Below the pieces are notes generated by a model, which saw only the letters and a list, made by a program, of their open reading frames with translations, was not told where the DNA came from and ran no database searches. From assembly GCA_930633525.1 (NCBI GenBank), contig CAKNFP010000002.1:62001-126000 (forward strand): DNA of 64,000 nucleotides, written 5' to 3'. Every line of letters starts with the position of its first letter. The stretch's first letter is position 1. Made by a program: the position numbers and the translations under genes. This DNA comes from Hyphomicrobiales bacterium (lineage in GTDB: Bacteria; Pseudomonadota; Alphaproteobacteria; Rhizobiales; Beijerinckiaceae). Shown here in pieces: positions 36,082-44,413 of this stretch.

Positions 36082-37257
36082 GTGGCGAAATCGTCGAAGG
36101 CGACCGCCTGCCTGGTGATAGAAGGCGCGGAAGTTTACGCGCCGGCCGCGCTTGGCCCGACGTCCGTCGTCGCTGCCGGCGGCCGGACGCTGTGGCTCGG
36201 TCACGACGCGGCGCAGCAGATTGCAAGCCTTGACGGCGTTATGCGCATTGATGCGCGTGGCCTCCGACTGGTTCCGGGCCTGATCGACCAGCATATCCAT
36301 TTCGTCGGTGGCGGCGATGCCAACGGCCCACTCGGGCGCGTCGGGGAACTGACGGCGCAGCAGTTGCTCTCCGCCGGTACGACGACTGCGGTCGGCCTGC
36401 TCGGCGTTGACAATGAAACCCGCGATTTACGGCTGTTGCTTCGCAAAGCGCATGAGCTCTGCGCCGAGGGCGTCAGCGCCTTCATCTATACCGGCGGCAT
36501 GCCGCTGCCGGCTCGGCACCTTCTCGACAGCATTTGTGCCGATGTGGCCTTCATTGACCAGGTCATCGGCGCGAAATCCGCGGTCGCGGAGCGCCTTCAT
36601 CCCAATCGCAACTGGAATGATTTGGCTGATCTTGCCGGCCAGGTGATGCGGGCGCGGGCCATGTCCGGCAAGGCGGCGGTGCTCCACTGCCATGTCGGTT
36701 CGCTCGACGAGGCGCTGGCGCCTCTCGTGCGCCTCGTGGACGAATTGCAGATGCCGATCGATCAGATCGTCCCGACGCATGTCAACCGCACCCCCGACTT
36801 CTCCCCGGTCTTCGAGGAAGCCATCGCCTTCGCCTTGCGCGGCGGCACTATCGACATGACCTGCTGTGTCTCCCGGCTGGATGGGAACCTGACGGGCGTC
36901 GATGTTCCCGATGCCGTCCGCATCTGTCTGGAAAGAGGTGTTCCGCTCGCGCAGATCACGGTCTCGACCGACGGAAATATCCCGGCCGCGGTGCGGGATG
37001 CGGATGGCAAGCTCACCGGCTACCGCACGGTGCCGCCGAGCGTGCTCTTCCGCGACCTGATGCGGCTGGTGCATGAGCTCGGCCTTCCCCTTGATCAGGC
37101 GCTCCAGCCCATGACGACCAACGTTGCGCGCGTACTCGGGCTCGATGCGCGCAAAGGCCAGGTGGCCCCCGGTTTCGACGCGGACTATGTGCTCATCGAC
37201 CAGAACGATGCGGTCCATACGGTGATCGCCGGCGGCGCCGTGGTCTTCCAGCAGTAG
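36082..37257 (+). CDS. Isoaspartyl-dipeptidase-like amidohydrolase (IadA family)
   Basis: 391 residues from a GTG start; no ATG lies nearby in frame. Amidohydrolase metal motifs: PGLIDQHIHF with H71 and H73, IGAK for the carboxylated lysine, LHCHVGS, PTHVNR and STDGN. The family hydrolyses beta-aspartyl dipeptides. Two specificity loops differ from E. coli IadA as I recall it: GGGDANGP in place of GGGGEAGP, and AVAERLH in place of AISDHRS, so the substrate may be another beta-aspartyl or N-acyl compound. It leads a tight gene run up to 43.4 kb. Confidence 0.85.
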   Translation: MAKSSKATACLVIEGAEVYAPAALGPTSVVAAGGRTLWLGHDAAQQIASLDGVMRIDARGLRLVPGLIDQHIHFVGGGDANGPLGRVGELTAQQLLSAGTTTAVGLLGVDNETRDLRLLLRKAHELCAEGVSAFIYTGGMPLPARHLLDSICADVAFIDQVIGAKSAVAERLHPNRNWNDLADLAGQVMRARAMSGKAAVLHCHVGSLDEALAPLVRLVDELQMPIDQIVPTHVNRTPDFSPVFEEAIAFALRGGTIDMTCCVSRLDGNLTGVDVPDAVRICLERGVPLAQITVSTDGNIPAAVRDADGKLTGYRTVPPSVLFRDLMRLVHELGLPLDQALQPMTTNVARVLGLDARKGQVAPGFDADYVLIDQNDAVHTVIAGGAVVFQQ

Positions 37258-37270
37258 AGGCACTTTTCTG

Positions 37271-38776
37271 ATGGTGATGTTCAGCAATCTCGGCTCCGCC
37301 CTGTCGACCCATGTTCCGGCCGAACAGGCCGCGATCATCGATCTCGGGTCCGCCGAGCCGCGCAGCTACAGCTACGCGGAGCTCGATACGCTGATATCAG
37401 CCTATGCGCGCGGCTTCGTGCGGCGAGGCCTTCGGCCTGGCGAACGCATCGCCATCGTCGCCGCCAATAACGTGCATTTCATCGCCGTCGCTTTCGGCGC
37501 GCTCAGGGCCGGCGTCACCGTCGTGCCGGTGAACTACAAGCTGCCGCCGGCTCTAGTGGCGTTCATTCTCGAGGACAGCGACACTCGCCTGGTGTTCTGC
37601 GATGGCGCGCGCGAGCCGCTCATCCCCGTGCAATACGAACGCATTCGCATGGATGATGACAGCGAGAGCGCAGCCCTCGCCCAATTCCGCGATCCCGGCC
37701 CCTCCACCGCTGCGGAACCCGCGCCGCAAGACATCGCCATGATCATCTACACCTCCGGCTCCTCCGGCGTGCCGAAGGGGGTTATCTTCTCTCACCGAGG
37801 GCATCTTTGGGCGCTCGATCACCGCACCAGCGCCAACAGCCCGGTCGGCCAGCGCACCATCGTCGCGGCGCCGCTCTACCACCAGAACGGTCTTGCCTCG
37901 TCACAGGCGACGCTCGGCAGCGGCGGCACGGTGATCCTGTTGCCGAGCTTCGAGGTGGAGAGCTTCGTGCGGGCGATCGCCGCCTATGGCGTCGAGATGA
38001 TCACCGCCGTGCCGACCATGATCGCGATGCTCGCCCGCCGCACGGATCTTCTCCAAGAGCTCGATTTTTCCAAGGTCAAGCTGGTGCGCGTTTCGTCCGC
38101 GCCGGCAACGCCGGAGCTGATGGTCGATATCAGGCGCATTTTCACCAATGCGAAGGTGGTCAACGGCTTCGGCACGACCGAGGCAGGCCCTATCTTCTTC
38201 GGCCCGCATCCCGATGGCCTGCCGCAGCCCGACATGTCGGTCGGCTATGCGCATCCGGCGGTGGAACTGCGGCTGGTCGACGATGGCGAGGTGCGGCCCG
38301 ACAAGGGCGTCCTGCAGATCCGCAGCCGCGCCGTGATGATGGGCTATCTGAACAAGCCCGAACTTTCCGCGAAGTCGATGACCGATGACGGTTTCTACAT
38401 CACCGGCGACATCTTCGAGCGCGACGCCGACGGCTTTTATTTCTTCGTGAGCCGCGCCGATGACATGTTCGTCTGCGGTGGCGAGAATGTCTTTCCCGGT
38501 GATGTCGAGGCCATGCTGATGCGACTGCCCGCTGTCGCCGAGGTCTGCGTTGTGCCGGTGCCTGACGCCATCAAGGGACAGAAACCGGTCGCCTTCGTCG
38601 TGCCGAAGCGCGGCGAGGGCGTGACCGAGGACGAGGTGAAGGCTTTCGCCCTGGCCAATGGCCCTGCCTACCAGCATCCGCGGCGCGTGTTCATCGTGCC
38701 GGAACTCCCGCTCGCCTCGACCAACAAGGTCGACAGGCGAGCCCTGACCGAACGCGCGCTGACGCTGACGTCATAA
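37271..38776 (+). CDS. Class I adenylate-forming acyl-CoA ligase (AMP-dependent synthetase)
   Basis: 501 residues. Motifs: P-loop IIYTSGSSGVPKGVIFSH (about 158-175), GFGTTEAGPIFF, ITGDIFERDADGFYFFVSRADDMFVCGGENVFPGDVEAML, and a C-terminal STNKVDRRAL with the catalytic lysine. It activates a carboxylic acid with ATP and CoA. It begins 13 nt after the dipeptidase-like gene and lies in the same operon as a thioesterase and a dehydrogenase, which suggests a CoA-dependent route for the acyl part of the imported compound (inference). Confidence 0.92.
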   Translation: MVMFSNLGSALSTHVPAEQAAIIDLGSAEPRSYSYAELDTLISAYARGFVRRGLRPGERIAIVAANNVHFIAVAFGALRAGVTVVPVNYKLPPALVAFILEDSDTRLVFCDGAREPLIPVQYERIRMDDDSESAALAQFRDPGPSTAAEPAPQDIAMIIYTSGSSGVPKGVIFSHRGHLWALDHRTSANSPVGQRTIVAAPLYHQNGLASSQATLGSGGTVILLPSFEVESFVRAIAAYGVEMITAVPTMIAMLARRTDLLQELDFSKVKLVRVSSAPATPELMVDIRRIFTNAKVVNGFGTTEAGPIFFGPHPDGLPQPDMSVGYAHPAVELRLVDDGEVRPDKGVLQIRSRAVMMGYLNKPELSAKSMTDDGFYITGDIFERDADGFYFFVSRADDMFVCGGENVFPGDVEAMLMRLPAVAEVCVVPVPDAIKGQKPVAFVVPKRGEGVTEDEVKAFALANGPAYQHPRRVFIVPELPLASTNKVDRRALTERALTLTS

Positions 38777-38800
38777 GACCAACAAGCGAGGAAGCTTGCC

Positions 38801-39814
38801 ATGAAGGCATTCTACATCAAGGAGCACGGCGGCCCCGAGGCCTGCGTGTATGATGCGCATTACCCGGATCCCGTCGTCCAGCCCGGCGGCGTCGTGCTGC
38901 GCGTGCGCGCCTCGACCCTGAACTACCACGATATCTTCACACGTCGCGGCATGCCCGGCATCACGCTTCACCTGCCGGTCGTGCCGGGCCTCGACGTGGC
39001 CGGCGAGATCGTCGAGGTCGGCGCCGGCGTGGACGGCTGGAAGGTGGGGGATCGTGTGGTCATCGACCCGATCAACCGCCTCAGCCGCGGCGTGGTGGGC
39101 GAGACGACGGACGGTGGCCTCGCGGAATACTGCGCCGTGCCCGCGCATCAGCTCATCCGCATTCCGGACAATGTGGATTTTGATACCGCCGCCGTGATGC
39201 CGACCGCTTATGCGACGGCGCTGCGCATGATGTACACCAACGGTGACGTCAAAGCTGGCGAGAAGGTCGGCATTCTCGGCGCGAGCGGCGGGGTCGGCGT
39301 GTGCTGCGTGCAGCTTGCCAAGCTCGCGGGCTGCGAGGTGGTGGCCTTCGCCTCCTCCGCGGACAAGCTGGCGCGTCTCAAGGATCTCGGCGCCGACCAC
39401 GTCATCAACTACCACGAGACGGATTTTCTGGAAGAAGTCCACAAAATCTATGGCAAGCCGAGCCGGCGCGGACCGCGCGCCACCAATGGACTCGATGTCA
39501 TCGTGAACTATACCGGTGGCGATACATGGGTGAAATCCCTGCAGACGCTGCGCGTGGGAGGGCGGCTGCTTACCTGCGGCGCCACCGCCGGCTTCGATCC
39601 CAAGGAAGACATCCGCTATATCTGGGTGTTCGAGCTCAAGGTGCTTGGCTCGAATGCCTATATGAAGGAGGATATCGAGGGCTGCCTCAAGCTCGCCAGC
39701 GAGGGCAAGCTGAAGGCCTTGATCGACGAGACCTTCACGCTCGAAAACGCGGCGGAGGCCTTCGAGCGCGTCGAGAACCGGCGCGTGCTCGGCAAAGTGT
39801 TGATCCGCCCATGA
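38801..39814 (+). CDS. Zinc-binding medium-chain dehydrogenase/quinone oxidoreductase
   Basis: 337 residues with GAGGAAG before the ATG. The MDR fold is shown by LPVVPGLDVAGEIVEVGAGVDGW, the cofactor loop VGILGASGGVGVCCVQLAK and DHVINYHETDF. The usual structural-zinc cysteines are absent, but LPVVPGLDVAGE is typical of alcohol dehydrogenase and crotonyl-CoA reductase-like members. Its stop overlaps the thioesterase start by 4 nt. Probably oxidises an alcohol or reduces an enoyl intermediate; which one is not clear. Confidence 0.88.
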   Translation: MKAFYIKEHGGPEACVYDAHYPDPVVQPGGVVLRVRASTLNYHDIFTRRGMPGITLHLPVVPGLDVAGEIVEVGAGVDGWKVGDRVVIDPINRLSRGVVGETTDGGLAEYCAVPAHQLIRIPDNVDFDTAAVMPTAYATALRMMYTNGDVKAGEKVGILGASGGVGVCCVQLAKLAGCEVVAFASSADKLARLKDLGADHVINYHETDFLEEVHKIYGKPSRRGPRATNGLDVIVNYTGGDTWVKSLQTLRVGGRLLTCGATAGFDPKEDIRYIWVFELKVLGSNAYMKEDIEGCLKLASEGKLKALIDETFTLENAAEAFERVENRRVLGKVLIRP

Positions 39815-40302
39815 CGGTTGATCTGTCCAAGACGGCGGGGGGAAGCAAGGGGTCGGCAAAACCGCTCTCACCCGCCGAGGTGTCGGGCTGGCTCGCCCGG
39901 TCGCCCTTCATCGCCTTTCTCGGCCTCGAATTGCATGAGATGGATCCCGCCGCCGGCACCCTGACGCTCAGGATGGCGCTGAAGCCGGAATTCGAGCGCT
40001 CTGCGGGAAGCACCGGGCGCTGGCATGGCGGTGTCGTCTCGGCGATGATCGACACGGCGGGCGACGTGGCGCTCATCATGCTGCATGGGGCCGCGCCGCC
40101 GACCATCAATGTCCGCGTCGATTACCTACGCCCGATCGTCGGCGAGGCGTTGACGGCGCGGGCGACGATCCGCAAGAGCGGGCGCAGCATAGCCTTCGTT
40201 GATATCGACGTGTTCGGTCCCGATGGGGCGCTCGTCGCCATAGGGCGCGCGAACTATGCCATGAACGGCTTGCCCCGCCCCGCCACGGAGATGGCTACAT
40301 GA
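39811..40302 (+). CDS. PaaI family thioesterase (hot-dog fold)
   Basis: 163 residues from the ATG in the 4-nt overlap with the dehydrogenase. Hot-dog motif GRWHGGVVSAMIDTAGDVALIM (about 70-91) carries the HGG and acidic residue typical of PaaI/YdiI thioesterases, with INVRVDYLRPIVGEALTARATI following. It would release a free acid from a CoA ester made by the ligase in this operon, or clear stalled thioesters. The stop overlaps the ABC ATPase start by 4 nt. Confidence 0.9.
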   Translation: MTVDLSKTAGGSKGSAKPLSPAEVSGWLARSPFIAFLGLELHEMDPAAGTLTLRMALKPEFERSAGSTGRWHGGVVSAMIDTAGDVALIMLHGAAPPTINVRVDYLRPIVGEALTARATIRKSGRSIAFVDIDVFGPDGALVAIGRANYAMNGLPRPATEMAT

Positions 40303-41075
40303 CTGCTGGACAGCAATCCATCGTCGGCAAGAACCTCAACCTGACCTACAAAGGCCATGGCAGCGGGCCGGTCACGGCGCTGGAGGACGTTTCTTTTACC
40401 ATCGAGAACGGCCAGTTCATCTCGCTGATTGGCCCCTCTGGTTGCGGCAAGACCACGCTTCTGAAGATCTTCGGGGATCTGCTCGCACCGACATCCGGCA
40501 CGCTCACCATCGACGGCGAGCCACCCGCCAAGCTCCGGCGCGGCCGCCTCGTCGGGCAGATGTTCCAGGACGCGACGCTCCTGCCCTGGAAGACCATCGG
40601 CGAGAACATCGCACTGCTGGGTGATATCGCCGGAAGGCCGGTCCCGCGCCAGGAGGTGAAGGATCTCGCCGAGATGGTCGGCATCGGCGGCTTTATCAAC
40701 AACTATCCGCATGAATTGTCCGGCGGCATGCGACAGCGCGCGGCACTCGCCCGTGCTTACGCCCTGAAGCCGAAGATCCTGCTGATGGACGAGCCGTTCG
40801 GCGCTCTGGATGAGCTCACCCGCGAGCGCATGAACGACGAGCTCGTGCGCATCTGGACGAAGAACCGCCTCACGGTGATCTTCGTGACGCATTCCATTGC
40901 CGAGGCCGTCTATCTCTCAGACCGGGTGTTCGTGATGGCGCCCCGGCCCGGACGCGTCGTCGCCGATATCGCCATAGACATGCCGCGCGACAGACGGGCG
41001 GCGGAACGCTTCGGGCCGGAACTCACGCGCGCGACCGAGACGATCCATCACCATCTCGTTAGCAACATGCGCTAG
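40299..41075 (+). CDS. ABC transporter ATP-binding protein, TauB/SsuB type
   Basis: 258 residues. Walker A GPSGCGKTT (about 45-53), Q-loop GQMFQDATLLPWKT, signature LSGGMRQR, Walker B ILLMDEPFGALDE, and H-loop VTHSIAEAVYLSDRV. The gene is coupled to the thioesterase by ATGA and is followed 15 nt later by the permease. It energises import with the binding protein at 34930, the only one of this type in the local cluster. Confidence 0.95.
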   Translation: MTAGQQSIVGKNLNLTYKGHGSGPVTALEDVSFTIENGQFISLIGPSGCGKTTLLKIFGDLLAPTSGTLTIDGEPPAKLRRGRLVGQMFQDATLLPWKTIGENIALLGDIAGRPVPRQEVKDLAEMVGIGGFINNYPHELSGGMRQRAALARAYALKPKILLMDEPFGALDELTRERMNDELVRIWTKNRLTVIFVTHSIAEAVYLSDRVFVMAPRPGRVVADIAIDMPRDRRAAERFGPELTRATETIHHHLVSNMR

Positions 41076-41090
41076 GCTGGGAGCAAGTAT

Positions 41091-41843
41091 ATGGACCGGT
41101 TTAACCGCTTCCTGCCCGGAATAACGATCATCGCGATCCTCGCCTTCTGGGAGTGGGCCAGCGTCGCCTGGGGCATCAAGGAATTCATCCTGCCCGCTCC
41201 TTCGGTGATCCTGCGGGCCGCCATCGAAAACTGGCGTGAGCTGATCGACAACATGTGGACTACGCTCGGCGTGCTCGCGGCCGGCTATGCCGTGGGCGTT
41301 GTCTTCGGTGTCGGCCTTGCGATCCTCATGATGCTATTGCCGCCGGTGCGCAGCGCGCTCTATCCGCTGATCGTCGCCTCGCAGACGATCCCGAAGATCG
41401 CCATCGCGCCCTTGCTGATCTTGTGGTTCGGCGTGGGCGTCGAGCCGAAGATCTTCATCATCGCGCTGCTCGCGTTCTTTCCCGTTCTGATCAATACCGT
41501 CACGGGGCTCGAGGGCACGGACAAGGGCCATCTCGAACTGATGCACTCCGTCGATGCGCGTTTCTGGCAAGTCTACCGGCATGTGCGCCTGCCCTCGGCG
41601 GTGCCTCATATCTTCGCGGGTCTGAAGCTTGCCTTGACCGTCAGCGTGATTGGCGCCGTCGTCGGCGAATGGGTCGTGGGCAATCGCGGGCTCGGCTATC
41701 TGCTGCTCGCCTACAACGCCTCGCTTTCGACCGCGAAGCTATTTGCCGCCCTCGCCCTGATCGTCGCGATCAGCGCGACCCTGTTCTACCTCATCACGCG
41801 CCTGGAGAAGGCATTCTCCTGGCGCGCACGTCTGATGAAATGA
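41091..41843 (+). CDS. ABC transporter permease, TauC/SsuC type
   Basis: 250 residues with six membrane helices and GGGAG before the start. Typical text: KEFILPAPSVILRAAIENW near the N-terminus, and the EAA loop MHSVDARFWQVYRHVRLPSAVPHIFAGLKLALTVSVIGAVVGEW. It forms the channel with the ATPase just upstream. Imported ligands of this family are small acids such as sulfonates, nitrate or aromatic and amino acids. Confidence 0.95.
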   Translation: MDRFNRFLPGITIIAILAFWEWASVAWGIKEFILPAPSVILRAAIENWRELIDNMWTTLGVLAAGYAVGVVFGVGLAILMMLLPPVRSALYPLIVASQTIPKIAIAPLLILWFGVGVEPKIFIIALLAFFPVLINTVTGLEGTDKGHLELMHSVDARFWQVYRHVRLPSAVPHIFAGLKLALTVSVIGAVVGEWVVGNRGLGYLLLAYNASLSTAKLFAALALIVAISATLFYLITRLEKAFSWRARLMK

Positions 41844-41905
41844 GCGTGGCTCTCGCCCGCGCCTGACATCTCAATCTTTGCGACCGTTTCTGCGGAGAGT
41901 TCATC

Positions 41906-43408
41906 ATGAGCAAGACGACGGACTATCGCGGTTTCCGTACCGCAGGAGCCCGGTTGACCGAGGAGCCGCTCGCCCATCTCGATTTCCACCGTTCGAGCCT
42001 TCTGGGTGAATCAGTCCATGCCATCCACGCCTTCGACAAGGCCCACGCCCTGATGCTGAGCGAGGAAGGCATCGTGCCGCGCACAACCGGCGTCGCGATG
42101 CTGAAGGCCTTCCGCCAGATGGAAGGGGAGGGCGTCGAGAAGGCCCGTGCCGAGGCTGATGGCGGCATGCATTCCGGCGAACACTATCTCACCAAGACGC
42201 TCGGCGAGGACATCGGCGGCCGGCTGCATCTCGGCCGCAGCTCCGGTGATCTCATCGAGGTGGCGCGCCGTATTACCTTCCGCAGCCACGTCCAGCGCAT
42301 GCTCGCCGCACTTTCCGTGCTGCGCGGCACGTTGCTGGCGCTGGCCCGCGAGCATCGCGAGACCGTGATGCCGGGTTACACGCACGGCCAGCATGCCCAG
42401 CCGACGACCTTCGCGCATTGGCTGACGATGTTCGAGGAAGTCTTCGCTCGCGACAGCCAGCGGCTCATCTCGTTCTATGGCCGAGTGAACCGCTCGCCGG
42501 CAGGCGCGGCGATCATGACCGGCAGCGATTTTCCGCTCAATCGTCATCGCATCTCGGATCTTCTGGGCTTCGACGCGCCGCTCTCGCATACGATGGATGC
42601 CATCCTCAGCCACGATCTGGAGATGGACTATGCCGGCGTCCTTGCAGTCCTGGCGCAGAATATCGGGCGGCTGGCGGACGATCTCTTCCTCTGGTCGACC
42701 ATTGAATTCGCCATGGTGGAACTACCGGACCGCTATTGCGGCACGAGCAGCATCATGCCCCAGAAGAAGAACCCCGACGGCCTCGAGGACATCAAGGGCG
42801 TCGCGGCCCAGTCACTGGGTATCGTCGCGACGGTGATGATGGCGGAGAAGGGACCGACCGGCTTCCCCATCATGGAGCGGCGCAACAGCCAGGCTATCCT
42901 TTGGGACCTCGGCCGTGGCCTCGGCGTGCGGCTGGAGACGCTGGGGCCGCTGATGCGCGACCTCAAGGTGCGGGTGGAGCGCATGCGGACACTCGCCGGC
43001 GCGAATTGGGCGCAGGTCACGGATCTGGCCTCGGCGCTGGTGCGCGAGCGGGCGATCGACTGGCGGACGTCGCACCAGATCGTCAGCGTCTTCGTGCGCC
43101 AGAACATCGAGGCGGGCGTGACGCCCGACAAGGCCACATCAGCCTCCCTCGATAAGGCCGCCGAGACGCTCGGGATCGATGCGCCAAAGCTTACCGATGC
43201 CATCTTCGCTGACGCGATGGACCCAGCCGCCTTCGTGCGTCGCCGCGGCATCTACGGCGGGCCAGCGCCGGAGGCCATCCTGCGGGAGATCGGCGCGGCA
43301 GAGGCACGGCTTGATGCTGACGCGCAGGCCATATCCGCGCTCGCAGTGCAGTCGGACAAGGCACATGAGGCCCTGGAAGAGGCGATTTCGGCTCACCTTG
43401 CGGGCTGA
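41906..43408 (+). CDS. Argininosuccinate-lyase-like enzyme with altered active-site loop
   Basis: 500 residues (GGAGAG before the ATG). The fumarase/aspartase superfamily signature GTSSIMPQKKNPD (about 279-291) and GYTHGQHAQPTTFAHW are intact. The first conserved loop, normally HTGRSRND in argininosuccinate lyase, reads LHLGRSSGD (residues 108-115), so a residue that contacts the substrate is changed. The enzyme probably eliminates fumarate, or another dicarboxylate, from an N-substituted aspartate other than argininosuccinate. The gene ends the importer/ligase cluster, so it is a catabolic paralogue rather than the biosynthetic argH (inference). Confidence 0.85.
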   Translation: MSKTTDYRGFRTAGARLTEEPLAHLDFHRSSLLGESVHAIHAFDKAHALMLSEEGIVPRTTGVAMLKAFRQMEGEGVEKARAEADGGMHSGEHYLTKTLGEDIGGRLHLGRSSGDLIEVARRITFRSHVQRMLAALSVLRGTLLALAREHRETVMPGYTHGQHAQPTTFAHWLTMFEEVFARDSQRLISFYGRVNRSPAGAAIMTGSDFPLNRHRISDLLGFDAPLSHTMDAILSHDLEMDYAGVLAVLAQNIGRLADDLFLWSTIEFAMVELPDRYCGTSSIMPQKKNPDGLEDIKGVAAQSLGIVATVMMAEKGPTGFPIMERRNSQAILWDLGRGLGVRLETLGPLMRDLKVRVERMRTLAGANWAQVTDLASALVRERAIDWRTSHQIVSVFVRQNIEAGVTPDKATSASLDKAAETLGIDAPKLTDAIFADAMDPAAFVRRRGIYGGPAPEAILREIGAAEARLDADAQAISALAVQSDKAHEALEEAISAHLAG

Positions 43409-43522
43409 GCCGGCAGGAAGGATCTTTAAAGCGCCCGGCTAGCCAGTGGCGTCAAGTTGGTTGGATTGCGCGAGCCGCGCTTCTTTCCTGTCCGGTGGAT
43501 GTGAGAGGCGACCGGCGCTTCT

Positions 43523-43623
43523 CCCTCTCCCCACCGGGGAGAGGGCTGGGGTGGGGGGATCGTTTCCCGGCGAGTTCCCCTCACCCGCGCCTGCGGCGCG
43601 ACCTCTCCCCGCCGGGGAGAGGT
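43523..43623. repeat. REP-like intergenic element with two hairpins
   Basis: Two inverted repeats with the same core lie 55 bp apart: CCCTCTCCCC-ACC-GGGGAGAGGG at 43523-43545 and ACCTCTCCCC-GCC-GGGGAGAGGT at 43601-43623, joined by CCCCTCACCCGCGCCTG-type text. This matches the dispersed palindromic elements common between Rhizobiales genes. It occupies the 302-nt gap 43409-43710, between two convergent genes; no other feature is seen there. Confidence 0.85.
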
Positions 43624-43710
43624 GAGCGGAGGGTGGCTGTCCCCGTGTCATCCTCAGGCTTGTGCCGGCCTTTCCGGACTTAAATTAGATCGGAAAGACG
43701 GGGCTACTCC

Positions 43711-44397
43711 CTATGGACGCCCTTCCATCGTCGCGACCAGCTTATCCGTTGACATGACGTCGCCGAAATTGAGGTAGAAGCCGATGAGGGAGGCGTTGTG
43801 TTCCTCATCGGTGTGGGCGGCATTGCCATCGGTCACCATGATGGTCTTGAAATTGAGCATCATGGCGTCCCGCGCCGAACTCTCGCAGCAGGTGTTGGTG
43901 ACGGTGCCCGTGATGAGCACGGTATCGAGCCCTTCCGCGCGCAGCCGTTCGGCCAGATCGGACGAGCCCTGAATAAAGGCCGAATAGCGCGATTTCCGGA
44001 CGATCGCATCCTCCGGTCGCACATCGAGGCCGGCCCACAGCTCATGTCCCACCGCGCCCTCCGTCATCGCCGCCACGCGCTTGGCGCGCATAGCGGGCAG
44101 GAGAAGGTCATACATTACGGACCATTCGCTGAAGCAGGCCTCGTCATGGGTGTTCTTGATCCAGAACACCTTGCCGCCGGCCCCGCGCAGCGCGGCCGCC
44201 AACCGGTTGATGTTCGGCACGATGGTGGGCGCGTTCGCGCAGAGCGCGTGAGCGACCTCCGGCATCATGAAGCCGTTCTGCATGTCGATGACGATAAGCG
44301 CCGTGCGGCGAGGGTCGAAGTTCGCATAGGGATGCGCCGTGCCGCGGCGGGCCACCACCCGCTCGACGACCGACTGCGGAATGCTGACGTCGTGCAT
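43711..44397 (-). CDS. Isochorismatase-like cysteine hydrolase
   Basis: 228 residues from the ATG at 44397, chosen for GGGGGAGAGCG upstream; an in-frame start 36 nt earlier has no such site. Catalytic triad motifs: ALIVIDMQNGFM (Asp), IVRKSRYSAF (Lys), and VTNTCCESSARDAMM (Cys). The family includes maleamate amidohydrolase, ureidoacrylate hydrolase, nicotinamidase and N-carbamoylsarcosine hydrolase. Co-transcribed with an FAD monooxygenase 16 nt upstream and placed in a regulon with a maleate-isomerase-like enzyme, it may be a maleamate-type amidase (inference). Confidence 0.88.
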   Translation of the reverse strand: MHDVSIPQSVVERVVARRGTAHPYANFDPRRTALIVIDMQNGFMMPEVAHALCANAPTIVPNINRLAAALRGAGGKVFWIKNTHDEACFSEWSVMYDLLLPAMRAKRVAAMTEGAVGHELWAGLDVRPEDAIVRKSRYSAFIQGSSDLAERLRAEGLDTVLITGTVTNTCCESSARDAMMLNFKTIMVTDGNAAHTDEEHNASLIGFYLNFGDVMSTDKLVATMEGRP

Positions 44398-44413
44398 CGC
44401 TCTCCCCCGAATC

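Noticed and set aside
41906..43408. Annotation as the biosynthetic argininosuccinate lyase argH
   Set aside because: The altered GRSSGD loop and its place at the end of a catabolic importer cluster argue against it.
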